Assembly: GCA_016550485.1 (NCBI GenBank)
Contig: JABXGV010000218.1
Span: 1 to 10,927 of the forward strand
From: an archaeon
Lineage (GTDB): Archaea; Asgardarchaeota; Hermodarchaeia; Hermodarchaeales; Hermodarchaeaceae
Direction of reading: 5' to 3'
Length of the DNA stretch: 10,927 bases
Part shown: in pieces, positions 1-6,142 of the stretch
Layout: every line of letters starts with the position of its first letter
Numbering within the stretch: the first letter of the stretch is position 1
The notes under the pieces: model-generated
What the model saw: the letters and a program-made list of their open reading frames with translations, nothing else
The model's database searches: none
Told to the model about the DNA's origin: nothing
Translations under genes and position numbers: made by a program

Positions 1-1
1 T

Positions 2-898
2 ATAGGAATTATCCATAATGCCTTTCTTCTATCAATACACTCCAGCACTGATGAACTAGAACTACAAGCGGACATCATATTCAGTAAACAATATTGGCGC
101 GTTGAATTAACTGACGACATGATTGATGAGTTTCTAAAAGCATACAAGGAGTTTATGAAGCACGTTCAATCCCCCATTCTTCCCTCTTTACCAATTCATA
201 TACAAGGGAATAAATTTATTTTCTCAACTCGGGAGGGCTTACTCCTCGCCTTTGTAAGTCATATGCAGGACGAAGACGAGCGAGTTGTTGAAAAGGTGAA
301 ATCCTGTCTCACCTCGCTCATAGAGAAGTTTGGTACAGAAAGGTTCAGTGGAAAGGTTGAAAGTGAAGACGCGGAAAGCATCGAAACATTCATCGATGAC
401 TTCATCATGAGCAAACTCAAAGTTAGTCTAGTTGGCGAAGGCGGCGTTGGAAAAACTACTCTCCTTAGACTTCTCAAAGGAGGTGATCCGCCAACCGAAT
501 ATGTTCCCACAATCGCTCTTAGTATCGAGCAAATAGAGGCAACAAGATACGGAACTTACAAGATTATCCTCTGGGACTTCGCTGGCCAAGAGAGATTTCG
601 CAGGTTGTGGTCAATTTACTTCAGGGGTAGTGATATCGTCTTTCTTATCACTGATTCAACACTAAACAACGTCCTTGCTACCAAGTCAATACTAGATATC
701 ATCAGAAAGGACGCCCCCGGTGTTCCAATCTGGGCTATTGCTAACAAACAAGATTTAGAAGGTGCATTGAGCCCATCGTTAGTAGAACGGCTTCTAGGAG
801 TTCCTACTTTTGGAATGGTAGCCGTGAATCCTGAAAAAAGGGCTGAGATGATGCGGATTCTTCTTGATGCTGTTGAAAAGTATGTTGGAACAGCATAA
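2..898 (+). CDS. Longin-like domain fused to Arf/Rab-like small GTPase (copy 1, 5' end uncertain or partial)
   Basis: The reading frame is open to the left edge. The first ATG (119) is not the true start, because the codons before it match the N-terminus of the paralogue at 1934: here IHNAFLL and KQYW, there IHNVFLL and RQYW. The paralogue's Met falls on ATT at base 8, so the gene starts there or outside the window. The first ~130 residues alternate strands and helices like a longin fold (inference). The GTPase follows: P-loop GEGGVGKTT (nt 434-460), switch I PT (nt 506-511), WDFAGQ with the catalytic Gln (nt 572-589) and NKQD (nt 743-754). The usual G5 [ST]A[KT] is replaced by VAVNP. WDxxGQ and NKQD are Arf/SRbeta/Rab-like. 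No lipidation signal or membrane segment is visible. It lies 58 bases upstream of the cyclin-box gene on the same strand. It is probably a nucleotide-dependent switch; its partner is unknown. Confidence 0.85.
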   Translation: MGIIHNAFLLSIHSSTDELELQADIIFSKQYWRVELTDDMIDEFLKAYKEFMKHVQSPILPSLPIHIQGNKFIFSTREGLLLAFVSHMQDEDERVVEKVKSCLTSLIEKFGTERFSGKVESEDAESIETFIDDFIMSKLKVSLVGEGGVGKTTLLRLLKGGDPPTEYVPTIALSIEQIEATRYGTYKIILWDFAGQERFRRLWSIYFRGSDIVFLITDSTLNNVLATKSILDIIRKDAPGVPIWAIANKQDLEGALSPSLVERLLGVPTFGMVAVNPEKRAEMMRILLDAVEKYVGTA

Positions 899-942
899 TA
901 TTCAATTAAACATACATTAATTGGCAGTTCGGAAACGAATGT

Positions 943-950
943 AAAGGTGA
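943..950 (+). promoter_or_regulatory. Shine-Dalgarno site that decides an ATC start
   Basis: AAAGGTGA matches the archaeal Shine-Dalgarno consensus (GGAGGTGA). It ends 6 bases before the ATC at 957, which is ideal spacing. No ATG, GTG or TTG lies in this frame between the stop at 948-950 and the TTG at 1002. The TTG is about 50 bases away, too far for this site to serve it. Confidence 0.55.
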
Positions 951-956
951 ACAGTA

Positions 957-1937
957 ATCCCACGAGGGCTAGTCTGTAGTACTTGGGACGTAAAGACTGG
1001 TTTGGTCCTACTAGCTAAACATCCCAAGTCATTGGATGTGGATCGACAAGAGCTGGCCCAGATTTTCTATGGTTGTGCGTTGTTGAATCGGGACACTGTG
1101 TTTCGGGTTTTTCCCTCAACAGATGTCTCCTTGCGTGCTGCCGCTGCATTTAGGCGAATCAAGAAGTTCGGGGCAGAGAACTACTATTGCCTAATTATAC
1201 TCCTTCATCCAGAGGAGGAGGCTACTGCCTATCAAACAGTACTTCTCTCTACGATGCAAAGTGTCGTTGATGTGGAAGGCAACACAAAAGAGCGCATACG
1301 CAAATATCGGCGAATACTAATAGATATGTCAACAGAAATAAAGCGACGTGGTGGCTCAAGAGACAAGTCACTGTGTCCATTTCTATACGAACGCCCTACA
1401 TGTCAAAATGAAATGGCGTCGTATTGTCGCGTTGTGAAAAAGCCATGCTATTTGAAAAGATATCAGATGCCAAGTTTCCACCAATGTCCCCGTTATATCC
1501 GTCGTCAACGACGGCAGCAATTGGCAAACGCACGTAGAATTGTACGTGCTGGAATCCAACGTATTCTCACAAAAGCAGATGAACAACGCAACCTGAGTGC
1601 GCATGAGCAGCAGAGTTGGTCTGAACCAATACATGCAATATTAGACCACCTTTTCACCTTTCTTCCTGTCTCCAGAGCAGCTAAAGACCTCTCATCTAGT
1701 ATTATCGAGTTGATTAGAGAGAAACATATCTTTCAAGGCGTTCCGCGTCAAATAATAGCCGCAGCCATCGCCTATCTCAGTGCAAAACAAGTAGGGGACA
1801 ACTTAAACGAAAATGATATAATCGAACTCGTGGGATGTTCAGTTACGTCTCTTCGCCGCAACTGCCGTGAACTCTCCCCATTACTAGCAGATGAAAAAGC
1901 GCAGACACAAACAATGGAGGTTGACCTGTCCCGATGA
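957..1937 (+). CDS. ND domain + Cys cluster + TFIIB/TFB-like cyclin box protein
   Basis: About 326 residues if read from ATC 957. The first conventional start (TTG 1002) would cut into a conserved domain: codons 957-1001 read IPRGLVCSTWDVKTG, matching MPLGLGVTRWDDKSG at the N-terminus of the gene at 2945. The layout is: residues 1-115, the ND alpha/beta domain shared with that gene; residues 140-177, a Cys cluster (C140, C149, C157, C164, H175, C177) suited to zinc or an Fe-S centre; residues ~178-215, a basic stretch; residues ~225-310, one cyclin fold (VPRQIIAAAIAYLSA, then a helix-turn-helix-like VTSLRRNCREL) resembling a TFB core repeat. True TFB has an N-terminal zinc ribbon and two cyclin repeats, so this is not a normal TFB. 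The stop overlaps the next GTPase start (ATGA), implying translational coupling. A regulator linked to GTPase signalling is an inference; direct DNA binding is unproven. Confidence 0.75.
   Translation: MPRGLVCSTWDVKTGLVLLAKHPKSLDVDRQELAQIFYGCALLNRDTVFRVFPSTDVSLRAAAAFRRIKKFGAENYYCLIILLHPEEEATAYQTVLLSTMQSVVDVEGNTKERIRKYRRILIDMSTEIKRRGGSRDKSLCPFLYERPTCQNEMASYCRVVKKPCYLKRYQMPSFHQCPRYIRRQRRQQLANARRIVRAGIQRILTKADEQRNLSAHEQQSWSEPIHAILDHLFTFLPVSRAAKDLSSSIIELIREKHIFQGVPRQIIAAAIAYLSAKQVGDNLNENDIIELVGCSVTSLRRNCRELSPLLADEKAQTQTMEVDLSR
1916..1924 (+). promoter_or_regulatory. Internal Shine-Dalgarno for the second GTPase
   Basis: GGAGGTTGA lies inside the 3' end of the cyclin-box gene, 9 bases before ATG 1934. 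With the ATGA stop/start overlap it supports translational coupling of the two genes. Confidence 0.6.
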
Positions 1938-2797
1938 TTCACAATGTATTTCTTCTCACCCTCAATGGCCAACGTGTATTCCATCGACAGTATTGGTCAA
2001 TAGATATCACAAATGAAATAATCCAAGAATTCCTAATCACTCTTAATGCCTTAAAAGCAGAGATCGGTCCAAGTGTAGATCTCCCAATCCATGTCAGCCA
2101 AATAAAATTCCTATATGCTGCAGTTGGCGACCAATTAATTCTCACTTTTGCAGTCGACTCTAATGACGATGAAACTAGCGTAAGAGAACTAATCAATAGG
2201 ACCCAACAACTTCTCCTAGGAAAGTATCGTCACGAAGTAGAATCTTACATATCAAGTCCCCATCAAAATGCATTCCAAGGCTTCGCCAGTGAACTTGATG
2301 ACGTTATTGTGACGATGCTGAAAATTTGCCTACTAGGACAAGGCGGAGTAGGTAAATCCACAATGCTCAAACTCCTTACTGGTGCAACTATCTCTGGAGT
2401 TTACGTCCCGACTGTCGCAGTCGATGTGGAGAAGTTGCAGGGTGTGCGCTTTGGACCATACGAACTCGTAGTGTGGGACTTCGCTGGTCAGGAGCGTTTC
2501 CGGTCTCTTTGGGGTTATTACCTTCGTAACGCGGATGCGGTTCTGTTAGTGACAGATTCTACCTTAAAGAATGTATTAGCGACAAGGGATATCTTGGAAA
2601 TGGTGCGGAAGAACGCTTCTTCTGCTATCGTGTGGGCGATTGCGAATAAGCAGGATCTTCCTGGCGCCCTGTCTGCCAAACTTGTCCAGCGTATTCTTGG
2701 AGTACAGACTTACGGCTTAGTGGCAATTGATCCCCGCTACAGAGAAGTCCTCTTCAAAGTCCTTGTAGGCGCGGTTGCCGAAGCAACAGGGGATTAA
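1934..2797 (+). CDS. Longin-like domain fused to Arf/Rab-like small GTPase (copy 2)
   Basis: 287 residues with a well-supported ATG start. Residues 1-~125 form the longin-like part: two strands (NVFLLTL, VFHRQYW), a helix (~27-44), further strands (~57-75) and a long helix (~80-105). The GTPase spans ~128-287: P-loop GQGGVGKST (135-143), switch I Thr160, WDFAGQERF (181-189, Gln186 present) and NKQD (238-241). As in copy 1, G5 is replaced, here by VAIDP. The GTPase halves of the two copies align over their whole length with long identical blocks such as VLAT and WAIANKQDL, while the longin halves are more diverged. The key hydrolysis residues are intact, so it should cycle GTP. A longin-GTPase fusion recalls the eukaryotic SRalpha longin/SRbeta GTPase pairing, but here both are in one chain. 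The partner is probably an ND protein next to it (inference from context). Confidence 0.9.
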   Translation: MIHNVFLLTLNGQRVFHRQYWSIDITNEIIQEFLITLNALKAEIGPSVDLPIHVSQIKFLYAAVGDQLILTFAVDSNDDETSVRELINRTQQLLLGKYRHEVESYISSPHQNAFQGFASELDDVIVTMLKICLLGQGGVGKSTMLKLLTGATISGVYVPTVAVDVEKLQGVRFGPYELVVWDFAGQERFRSLWGYYLRNADAVLLVTDSTLKNVLATRDILEMVRKNASSAIVWAIANKQDLPGALSAKLVQRILGVQTYGLVAIDPRYREVLFKVLVGAVAEATGD

Positions 2798-2810
2798 GTG
2801 TCCCAAGATA

Positions 2811-2831
2811 CCTAAAATTAGGCAAGCCTAA
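2811..2831. promoter_or_regulatory. Alternating CCTAA/TTAGG half-sites, possible operator
   Basis: CCTAA-AA-TTAGGC-AA-GCCTAA forms two overlapping inverted repeats that share the middle TTAGG. Each pair has an AA centre. The block lies just after the GTPase stop and about 50 bases upstream of the TATA box of the next gene. It could bind a dimeric regulator or fold as a 3' hairpin. Function is inferred. Confidence 0.35.
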
Positions 2832-2847
2832 ATAGCAACCGAAAACG

Positions 2848-2867
2848 GGTTGTTCAAATAAACAACC
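2848..2867. repeat. Inverted repeat GGTTGTT / AACAACC
   Basis: A perfect 7-base inverted repeat with a 6-base loop (CAAATA) lies between the GTPase stop and the promoter at 2878. It could be a hairpin ending the upstream operon or an operator just upstream of the promoter. No T-tract follows on the + strand, so a terminator role is weak. Confidence 0.4.
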
Positions 2868-2877
2868 TTAGAAACAA

Positions 2878-2889
2878 TTTAAATATAAG
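2878..2889 (+). promoter_or_regulatory. Archaeal TATA box for the gene at 2945
   Basis: TTTAAATATAAG is a good archaeal TATA element, with purine-rich AGAAACAA just upstream as a possible BRE. It predicts a transcript start near 2905-2912 and a leader of about 35 bases that includes the Shine-Dalgarno site. The gene at 2945 therefore probably has its own promoter. Confidence 0.55.
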
Positions 2890-2931
2890 ATAAACTAAAG
2901 TATAGCATACGACGAACGATGATATAATAGT

Positions 2932-2936
2932 GGTGG
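2932..2936 (+). promoter_or_regulatory. Ribosome binding site (GGTGG)
   Basis: GGTGG lies 8 bases before ATG 2945. It is a partial match to the consensus with good spacing, and it supports that start. Confidence 0.45.
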
Positions 2937-2944
2937 AATAAAAA

Positions 2945-4255
2945 ATGCCATTAGGATTAGGTGTAACTAGATGGGATGACAAAAGCGGCTTGCGTGTTGT
3001 CGGTGTCTTTCCGTCAGATCTTGATGTATCCGAGGAGAATATGCTCCGTGTCTTTACGGCGCATGCCATGGGAAAGCCTGAAGCTGGCTTCTTGACGATG
3101 ACTCTTGAAGGTACGCAGCTCGCAGTTGCAAGCTGGTATTCGGGGATTCGAAGGGGCAAGGATCAATTCTGCGTGATGTTATTTCTCAATTTGGATGAGG
3201 AGGCGCGCGCATATGAGGAAGGATTAACCCTAGCTTCAAACGAGATTGTAGAGAATATCGGCGAACCAGAGTTCATCGAATATCTTGGCGAGATGTTTGA
3301 TAAACTGAAAAGAATGGTTGAGCTGAGTGTGGAGCAACGCTTGGCAAAGGTGTTTGTAGATCAAGAGACGCGCCTTCTTATGCACAAGTTGTCACGTGGA
3401 GGAATTCCAGGAGAGGAACTACGTGAATGGCTAGAACTACAAACCGGGAAGCATTATCCGGATTTGGGACTCCTTACGTTACCTCTTCTGCGTAGCGGCA
3501 TAGTCGACGAGGATTGGGTTAACGCAGTCTCAGATAACTGCGTGTTTATGGTTAATGACTTATTTGGCGCCCGTTACCCACCAGAGCAAGCACTCAAACT
3601 TGCCAAATCTGGTGGGCTGTCTGCCGAACAGGCTGCGGAGTATGAGAACCGCGTTGCGGAATTCTTTAGTGGTTACGCTTGGTCAGAGGATGACACCCTT
3701 CAATTGGGCCAGCTCCTCCTCGATCCTGATATCTATGATGTCACGAAAGTGCTTCGGCGGCGAATTGTCCACAAATCCGAGCTCGCTGGAATAGTGGAGA
3801 AGAGAGCAGCCCTTGATGCAGTTATTCGACGACTTGAATCTGCCAAAGTAATTACAACGATGGGATCTACTACTGTGTCTGTGAAGCGAGGCGACGATCC
3901 CTTTGTTATGCTACTTTCAGACATCCATTTTGAATCATTCTTCCCCGAGTTCTTAGTTCTCCGTCTTGAAGAAAGACTCGCTCAAAAGGACATTCACCCT
4001 GACATCGCCAAACGGCATCTCGAACTTCTCGCTGAGCATTATATGCGGATGCGGGAGAAGATGAAGGAGAAACGAAAGAAACCTAAAGACGAGGCAGAGC
4101 CTCAGCTCGCTCCAGTAGGAACAGCCCCCGTGGAAGAGAGCGAGCCTACTCCAGCTGAGCCTAGTGAGGAAACACCGCAGGCGAAAGCTGCTGAAGAGAA
4201 GCCGAAACGGAAAAGGAGAGCAAAGCGGAAAAGAAAGACGAAGACATCAGAGTGA
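2945..4255 (+). CDS. ND domain protein with winged-helix-like middle and basic tail
   Basis: 436 residues; family not recognised. Residues 1-~110 are the ND domain shared with the cyclin-box protein: a WDDKSGL motif, FPSDLDVSEE, a strand with ASWYSG, then FLNLDEEARAYEEGL. The fold reads as strands followed by helices, of longin/roadblock type at most (inference). Residues ~112-140 are helical. Residues ~140-200 and ~245-318 look like helix-turn-helix or winged-helix segments (KLSRGGIPGEELREWL; LRRRIVHKSELAGIVEKR followed by a VITTMGSTTVSV wing). Residues ~340-375 form a charged helix. Residues 375-436 are disordered: first Pro/Glu/Ala-rich, then a run rich in Lys and Arg (KRKRRAKRKRKTK) near the C-terminus. 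No enzyme motif, signal peptide or membrane segment is seen. It follows the second longin-GTPase, just as the cyclin-box gene follows the first. The basic tail and HTH-like parts suggest nucleic-acid contact; this is not proven. Confidence 0.8.
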   Translation: MPLGLGVTRWDDKSGLRVVGVFPSDLDVSEENMLRVFTAHAMGKPEAGFLTMTLEGTQLAVASWYSGIRRGKDQFCVMLFLNLDEEARAYEEGLTLASNEIVENIGEPEFIEYLGEMFDKLKRMVELSVEQRLAKVFVDQETRLLMHKLSRGGIPGEELREWLELQTGKHYPDLGLLTLPLLRSGIVDEDWVNAVSDNCVFMVNDLFGARYPPEQALKLAKSGGLSAEQAAEYENRVAEFFSGYAWSEDDTLQLGQLLLDPDIYDVTKVLRRRIVHKSELAGIVEKRAALDAVIRRLESAKVITTMGSTTVSVKRGDDPFVMLLSDIHFESFFPEFLVLRLEERLAQKDIHPDIAKRHLELLAEHYMRMREKMKEKRKKPKDEAEPQLAPVGTAPVEESEPTPAEPSEETPQAKAAEEKPKRKRRAKRKRKTKTSE

Positions 4256-4301
4256 TTGAATACAAAAGTCACTGGGTGGCAGGGGTGCTCTTCTGAAGCA
4301 G

Positions 4302-4958
4302 CTATGGTAAGGTCTGTTGCCTCCGAGTCGCAAGTATTTTGCGCGCGGTTTCCCAAGAATGCCTTACTATCTCAGGAAATGTGCCATATTTAGCTATCCA
4401 CTCCCTCAAGAATCGTCTTGTTAGTGGATCACTTGGGTAGCCACTACCAAAGTCACCATACCGGTTATGGAGCTCCGAAATGCGACGGTCTCGCCGCACC
4501 TTTGCCAGAATCGATGCTGCAGCTACGACCGGGTAATTTTGGTCGGCTTTGTGCTCACTCACTATAGTTTTTTCTGTTTCAAGGCGAGCCTGTATTGTAC
4601 GACCATAGCGTTCAGCGACAACATCAGCCGCGTCAACGTACGCAACATCCCACTGAAGGTGTTGGAGAATTATTGCCATCCATTCAGCTTCAAGGTCGTT
4701 GAGGCTCCTTTTTGCTGAACGGCGTGTATCGATTTCTGCAGCGCTGATTTCCATTACTTCTACTTGGAGGGCTATTCGTCGAATAGACAGCTCTAATGCT
4801 TCACGTTTTCTTCGCGTAAGATCCTTCGAGTCTCGAACCCCCCACTCAACTAGCGCTTCTGAGTGTTCTTCTTTGACTACAATTCCCGCGATGACCAAGG
4901 GCCCAATCACTGGACCGCGCCCTGCTTCATCGACACCAGCTATACATAGTGAACTCAT
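4302..4958 (-). CDS. rnhB: Ribonuclease HII
   Basis: 218 residues, the usual length for archaeal RNase HII. It cuts the RNA strand of RNA-DNA hybrids and starts removal of single ribonucleotides from DNA. The family signature GVDEAGRGPVIGPLVIAG sits at the N-terminus. The four metal-binding acids are present: D10, E11, D109 (in YVDAAD) and D139 (in HKAD), the last two with the usual 30-residue spacing. The AASILAKVRRD block and the Gly/Tyr-rich GDFGSGYPSD segment are also intact. ATG 4958 was chosen over TTG 4988 and the ATGs at 4970 and 4967, because homologues begin just before the GxDEAGRG strand and a TATA-like element lies ~24 bases upstream, which suits a leaderless message. It is convergent with the ND protein gene (46 bases apart) and divergent from the small gene at 5029. 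Confidence 0.95.
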   Translation of the reverse strand: MSSLCIAGVDEAGRGPVIGPLVIAGIVVKEEHSEALVEWGVRDSKDLTRRKREALELSIRRIALQVEVMEISAAEIDTRRSAKRSLNDLEAEWMAIILQHLQWDVAYVDAADVVAERYGRTIQARLETEKTIVSEHKADQNYPVVAAASILAKVRRDRRISELHNRYGDFGSGYPSDPLTRRFLREWIAKYGTFPEIVRHSWETARKILATRRQQTLP

Positions 4959-4978
4959 ATCTCTCATCATTTGATAAC

Positions 4979-4984
4979 ATATAA
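4979..4984 (-). promoter_or_regulatory. TATA box for rnhB
   Basis: On the minus strand this reads GC-TTATAT-G, centred about 24 bases before ATG 4958. The spacing predicts transcription starting at or next to the start codon. The 70-base region 4959-5028 also has to drive the small divergent gene, for which TTAATAG (4991-4997) is a weak candidate. Confidence 0.4.
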
Positions 4985-5028
4985 GCAACCTTAATAGTTC
5001 ACTTTGCTCTACCTATATTTGACTTGCC

Positions 5029-5322
5029 ATGGGTAGTGCAAAAACTCTCTCTGTAGGCTTCTGTGAAATTTGGCTTAGTGCCAAGAATGGCAGATATCGT
5101 GTTTCAGTCCGAGTTCCTGAACATGCAGAAGTGCCTAGCGATATTCTATGTGAAACTAATAATCAAGAACGTATATGTGTCTCAGCTTGGTACCGAACCA
5201 TCGCTGAAGCTAGGGACCGCGCTGTTCTCCTTCAAACTCAACTTCGGCAGCGAGGCTACAGGATTCTGTTCATTTTTGAAGTCCGTCTGCCCCTAGTGGG
5301 TGACTTGCACGCGGCTAATTAG
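5029..5322 (+). CDS. Small hypothetical protein
   Basis: 97 residues, ATG start; family not recognised. The N-terminal half looks like strands (LSVGFCEIWLSA, RYRVSVRVP), followed by ICVSAWYRTIAEARDRAVLLQTQLRQRGYRIL: one amphipathic helix with a basic end, then a hydrophobic strand. This suggests a compact alpha/beta fold. There is no membrane segment, Cys cluster or catalytic motif. No Shine-Dalgarno site precedes the ATG, so it may be leaderless. A second overlapping frame is open over most of the same span, so coding status rests on composition and on the gene filling the gap between rnhB and the DedA gene. It ends 18 bases from the convergent DedA stop. Confidence 0.55.
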   Translation: MGSAKTLSVGFCEIWLSAKNGRYRVSVRVPEHAEVPSDILCETNNQERICVSAWYRTIAEARDRAVLLQTQLRQRGYRILFIFEVRLPLVGDLHAAN

Positions 5323-5340
5323 GTTTCCATTATTGAAATG

Positions 5341-6069
5341 CTAGTTGCCAGAATCATTTGATTTTTCCGATTCACTTTTGGCGCGCCGACGTAGGATTAG
5401 TCGGAAGATGATGAAAACAACGATAAACAGAATCAATAATAGGAGTGTTAACGTTTCCAGGAAATCAACCATTTCTCCGAGCTGTGAAAAAGCCGCACCA
5501 ACAAGCCAACCAGAGATTCCAAGAACGAGGCATCGAGGTAGAGTGCCAAGAAAAGTGACTATTGCAAAGTGTTTCCAATCCATCCGGATTGCACCAGCAA
5601 CGATGGATACAACAGAAAGAGGGATAATAGGGACTGCACGCGCAACAAAGAGGAAAACTTCATCGCGTGATGACTTTTCGAATCGCTGACGCATATATTC
5701 AACCTCTTCGATTGACGTTCCGAGGTACTTACCGTACCGTTCAATGACTGGATATCCTCCAGCGTATGCGATTCCATAACCGAAGAAGGAACCAATGGTT
5801 GAGGCTATTGCACCAACCAGCATTACATCTACAGCGATGATAAGTAGTTGGATGTGGAGTGGGTGACCCTGTGTTAACAGAAAGCCAGCCGCCATCATGA
5901 TAACTGGGGAAGGAATTGGCGCGATGAGAGTTTCTATCATGACCCCTGCGAAAACTCCAATCGGTCCGAGATTTTGGACCCAGAAAATGATGAGCTGTAA
6001 CAGCCCGTCTAGCCATTGGTCAACGGCGTGTAACCAAGCAAAAAAAGCATCGATAACCAAAATGGTCAC
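5341..6069 (-). CDS. DedA/VTT family membrane protein
   Basis: 242 residues, typical family length. DedA/VTT (SNARE-associated, VMP1/TMEM41/TVP38) proteins are inner-membrane proteins linked to lipid scrambling or carrier flipping and to proton-dependent homeostasis. Visible features: an N-terminal amphipathic segment, the re-entrant motif E46..PIPSP with AAGFLL, a glycine-rich GSFFGYGIAYAGG (~93-105), the conserved FVARAVPIIP loop (R134), VAGAIRM, two hydrophobic helices near the C-terminus (~156-172, ~188-212), and a basic-then-polar cytoplasmic tail. The second conserved Arg of bacterial DedA (R136 in YqjA) is Pro here, which resembles TVP38-type PxxP loops. The start used is GTG 6069, with GGGAG only 2-3 bases upstream; TTG 6060 is a possible alternative with better spacing. 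It lies 73 bases downstream of ssb on the same strand, perhaps one operon. Confidence 0.85.
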   Translation of the reverse strand: MTILVIDAFFAWLHAVDQWLDGLLQLIIFWVQNLGPIGVFAGVMIETLIAPIPSPVIMMAAGFLLTQGHPLHIQLLIIAVDVMLVGAIASTIGSFFGYGIAYAGGYPVIERYGKYLGTSIEEVEYMRQRFEKSSRDEVFLFVARAVPIIPLSVVSIVAGAIRMDWKHFAIVTFLGTLPRCLVLGISGWLVGAAFSQLGEMVDFLETLTLLLLILFIVVFIIFRLILRRRAKSESEKSNDSGN

Positions 6070-6142
6070 TTCTCCCTGCGCAGTCGGATTAGGTAAACGC
6101 AGATTCTAGTTACGCATGTTCAAACTGAATTATTCTTCTGCC

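Noticed and set aside
1002..1004. TTG as the start of the cyclin-box gene
   Set aside because: It would remove 15 residues that match the N-terminus of the paralogue at 2945, and no Shine-Dalgarno site is properly placed before it.
957..1937. Canonical transcription factor B (tfb)
   Set aside because: One cyclin repeat only; the zinc ribbon and B-finger regions are absent and the N-terminal domain is unrelated.
2848..2867. Intrinsic terminator
   Set aside because: The stem is AT-rich and short with no T-tract after it; it is listed as an inverted repeat only.
4959..4988. TTG start giving a longer RNase HII
   Set aside because: The extra residues precede the usual N-terminus of the family and overlap the TATA-like element.
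5063..5296. Alternative 77-residue + strand frame within the small gene
   Set aside because: It overlaps nearly all of the 5029-5322 frame, has no ribosome site, and its product looks less protein-like. Only one of the two is likely real.
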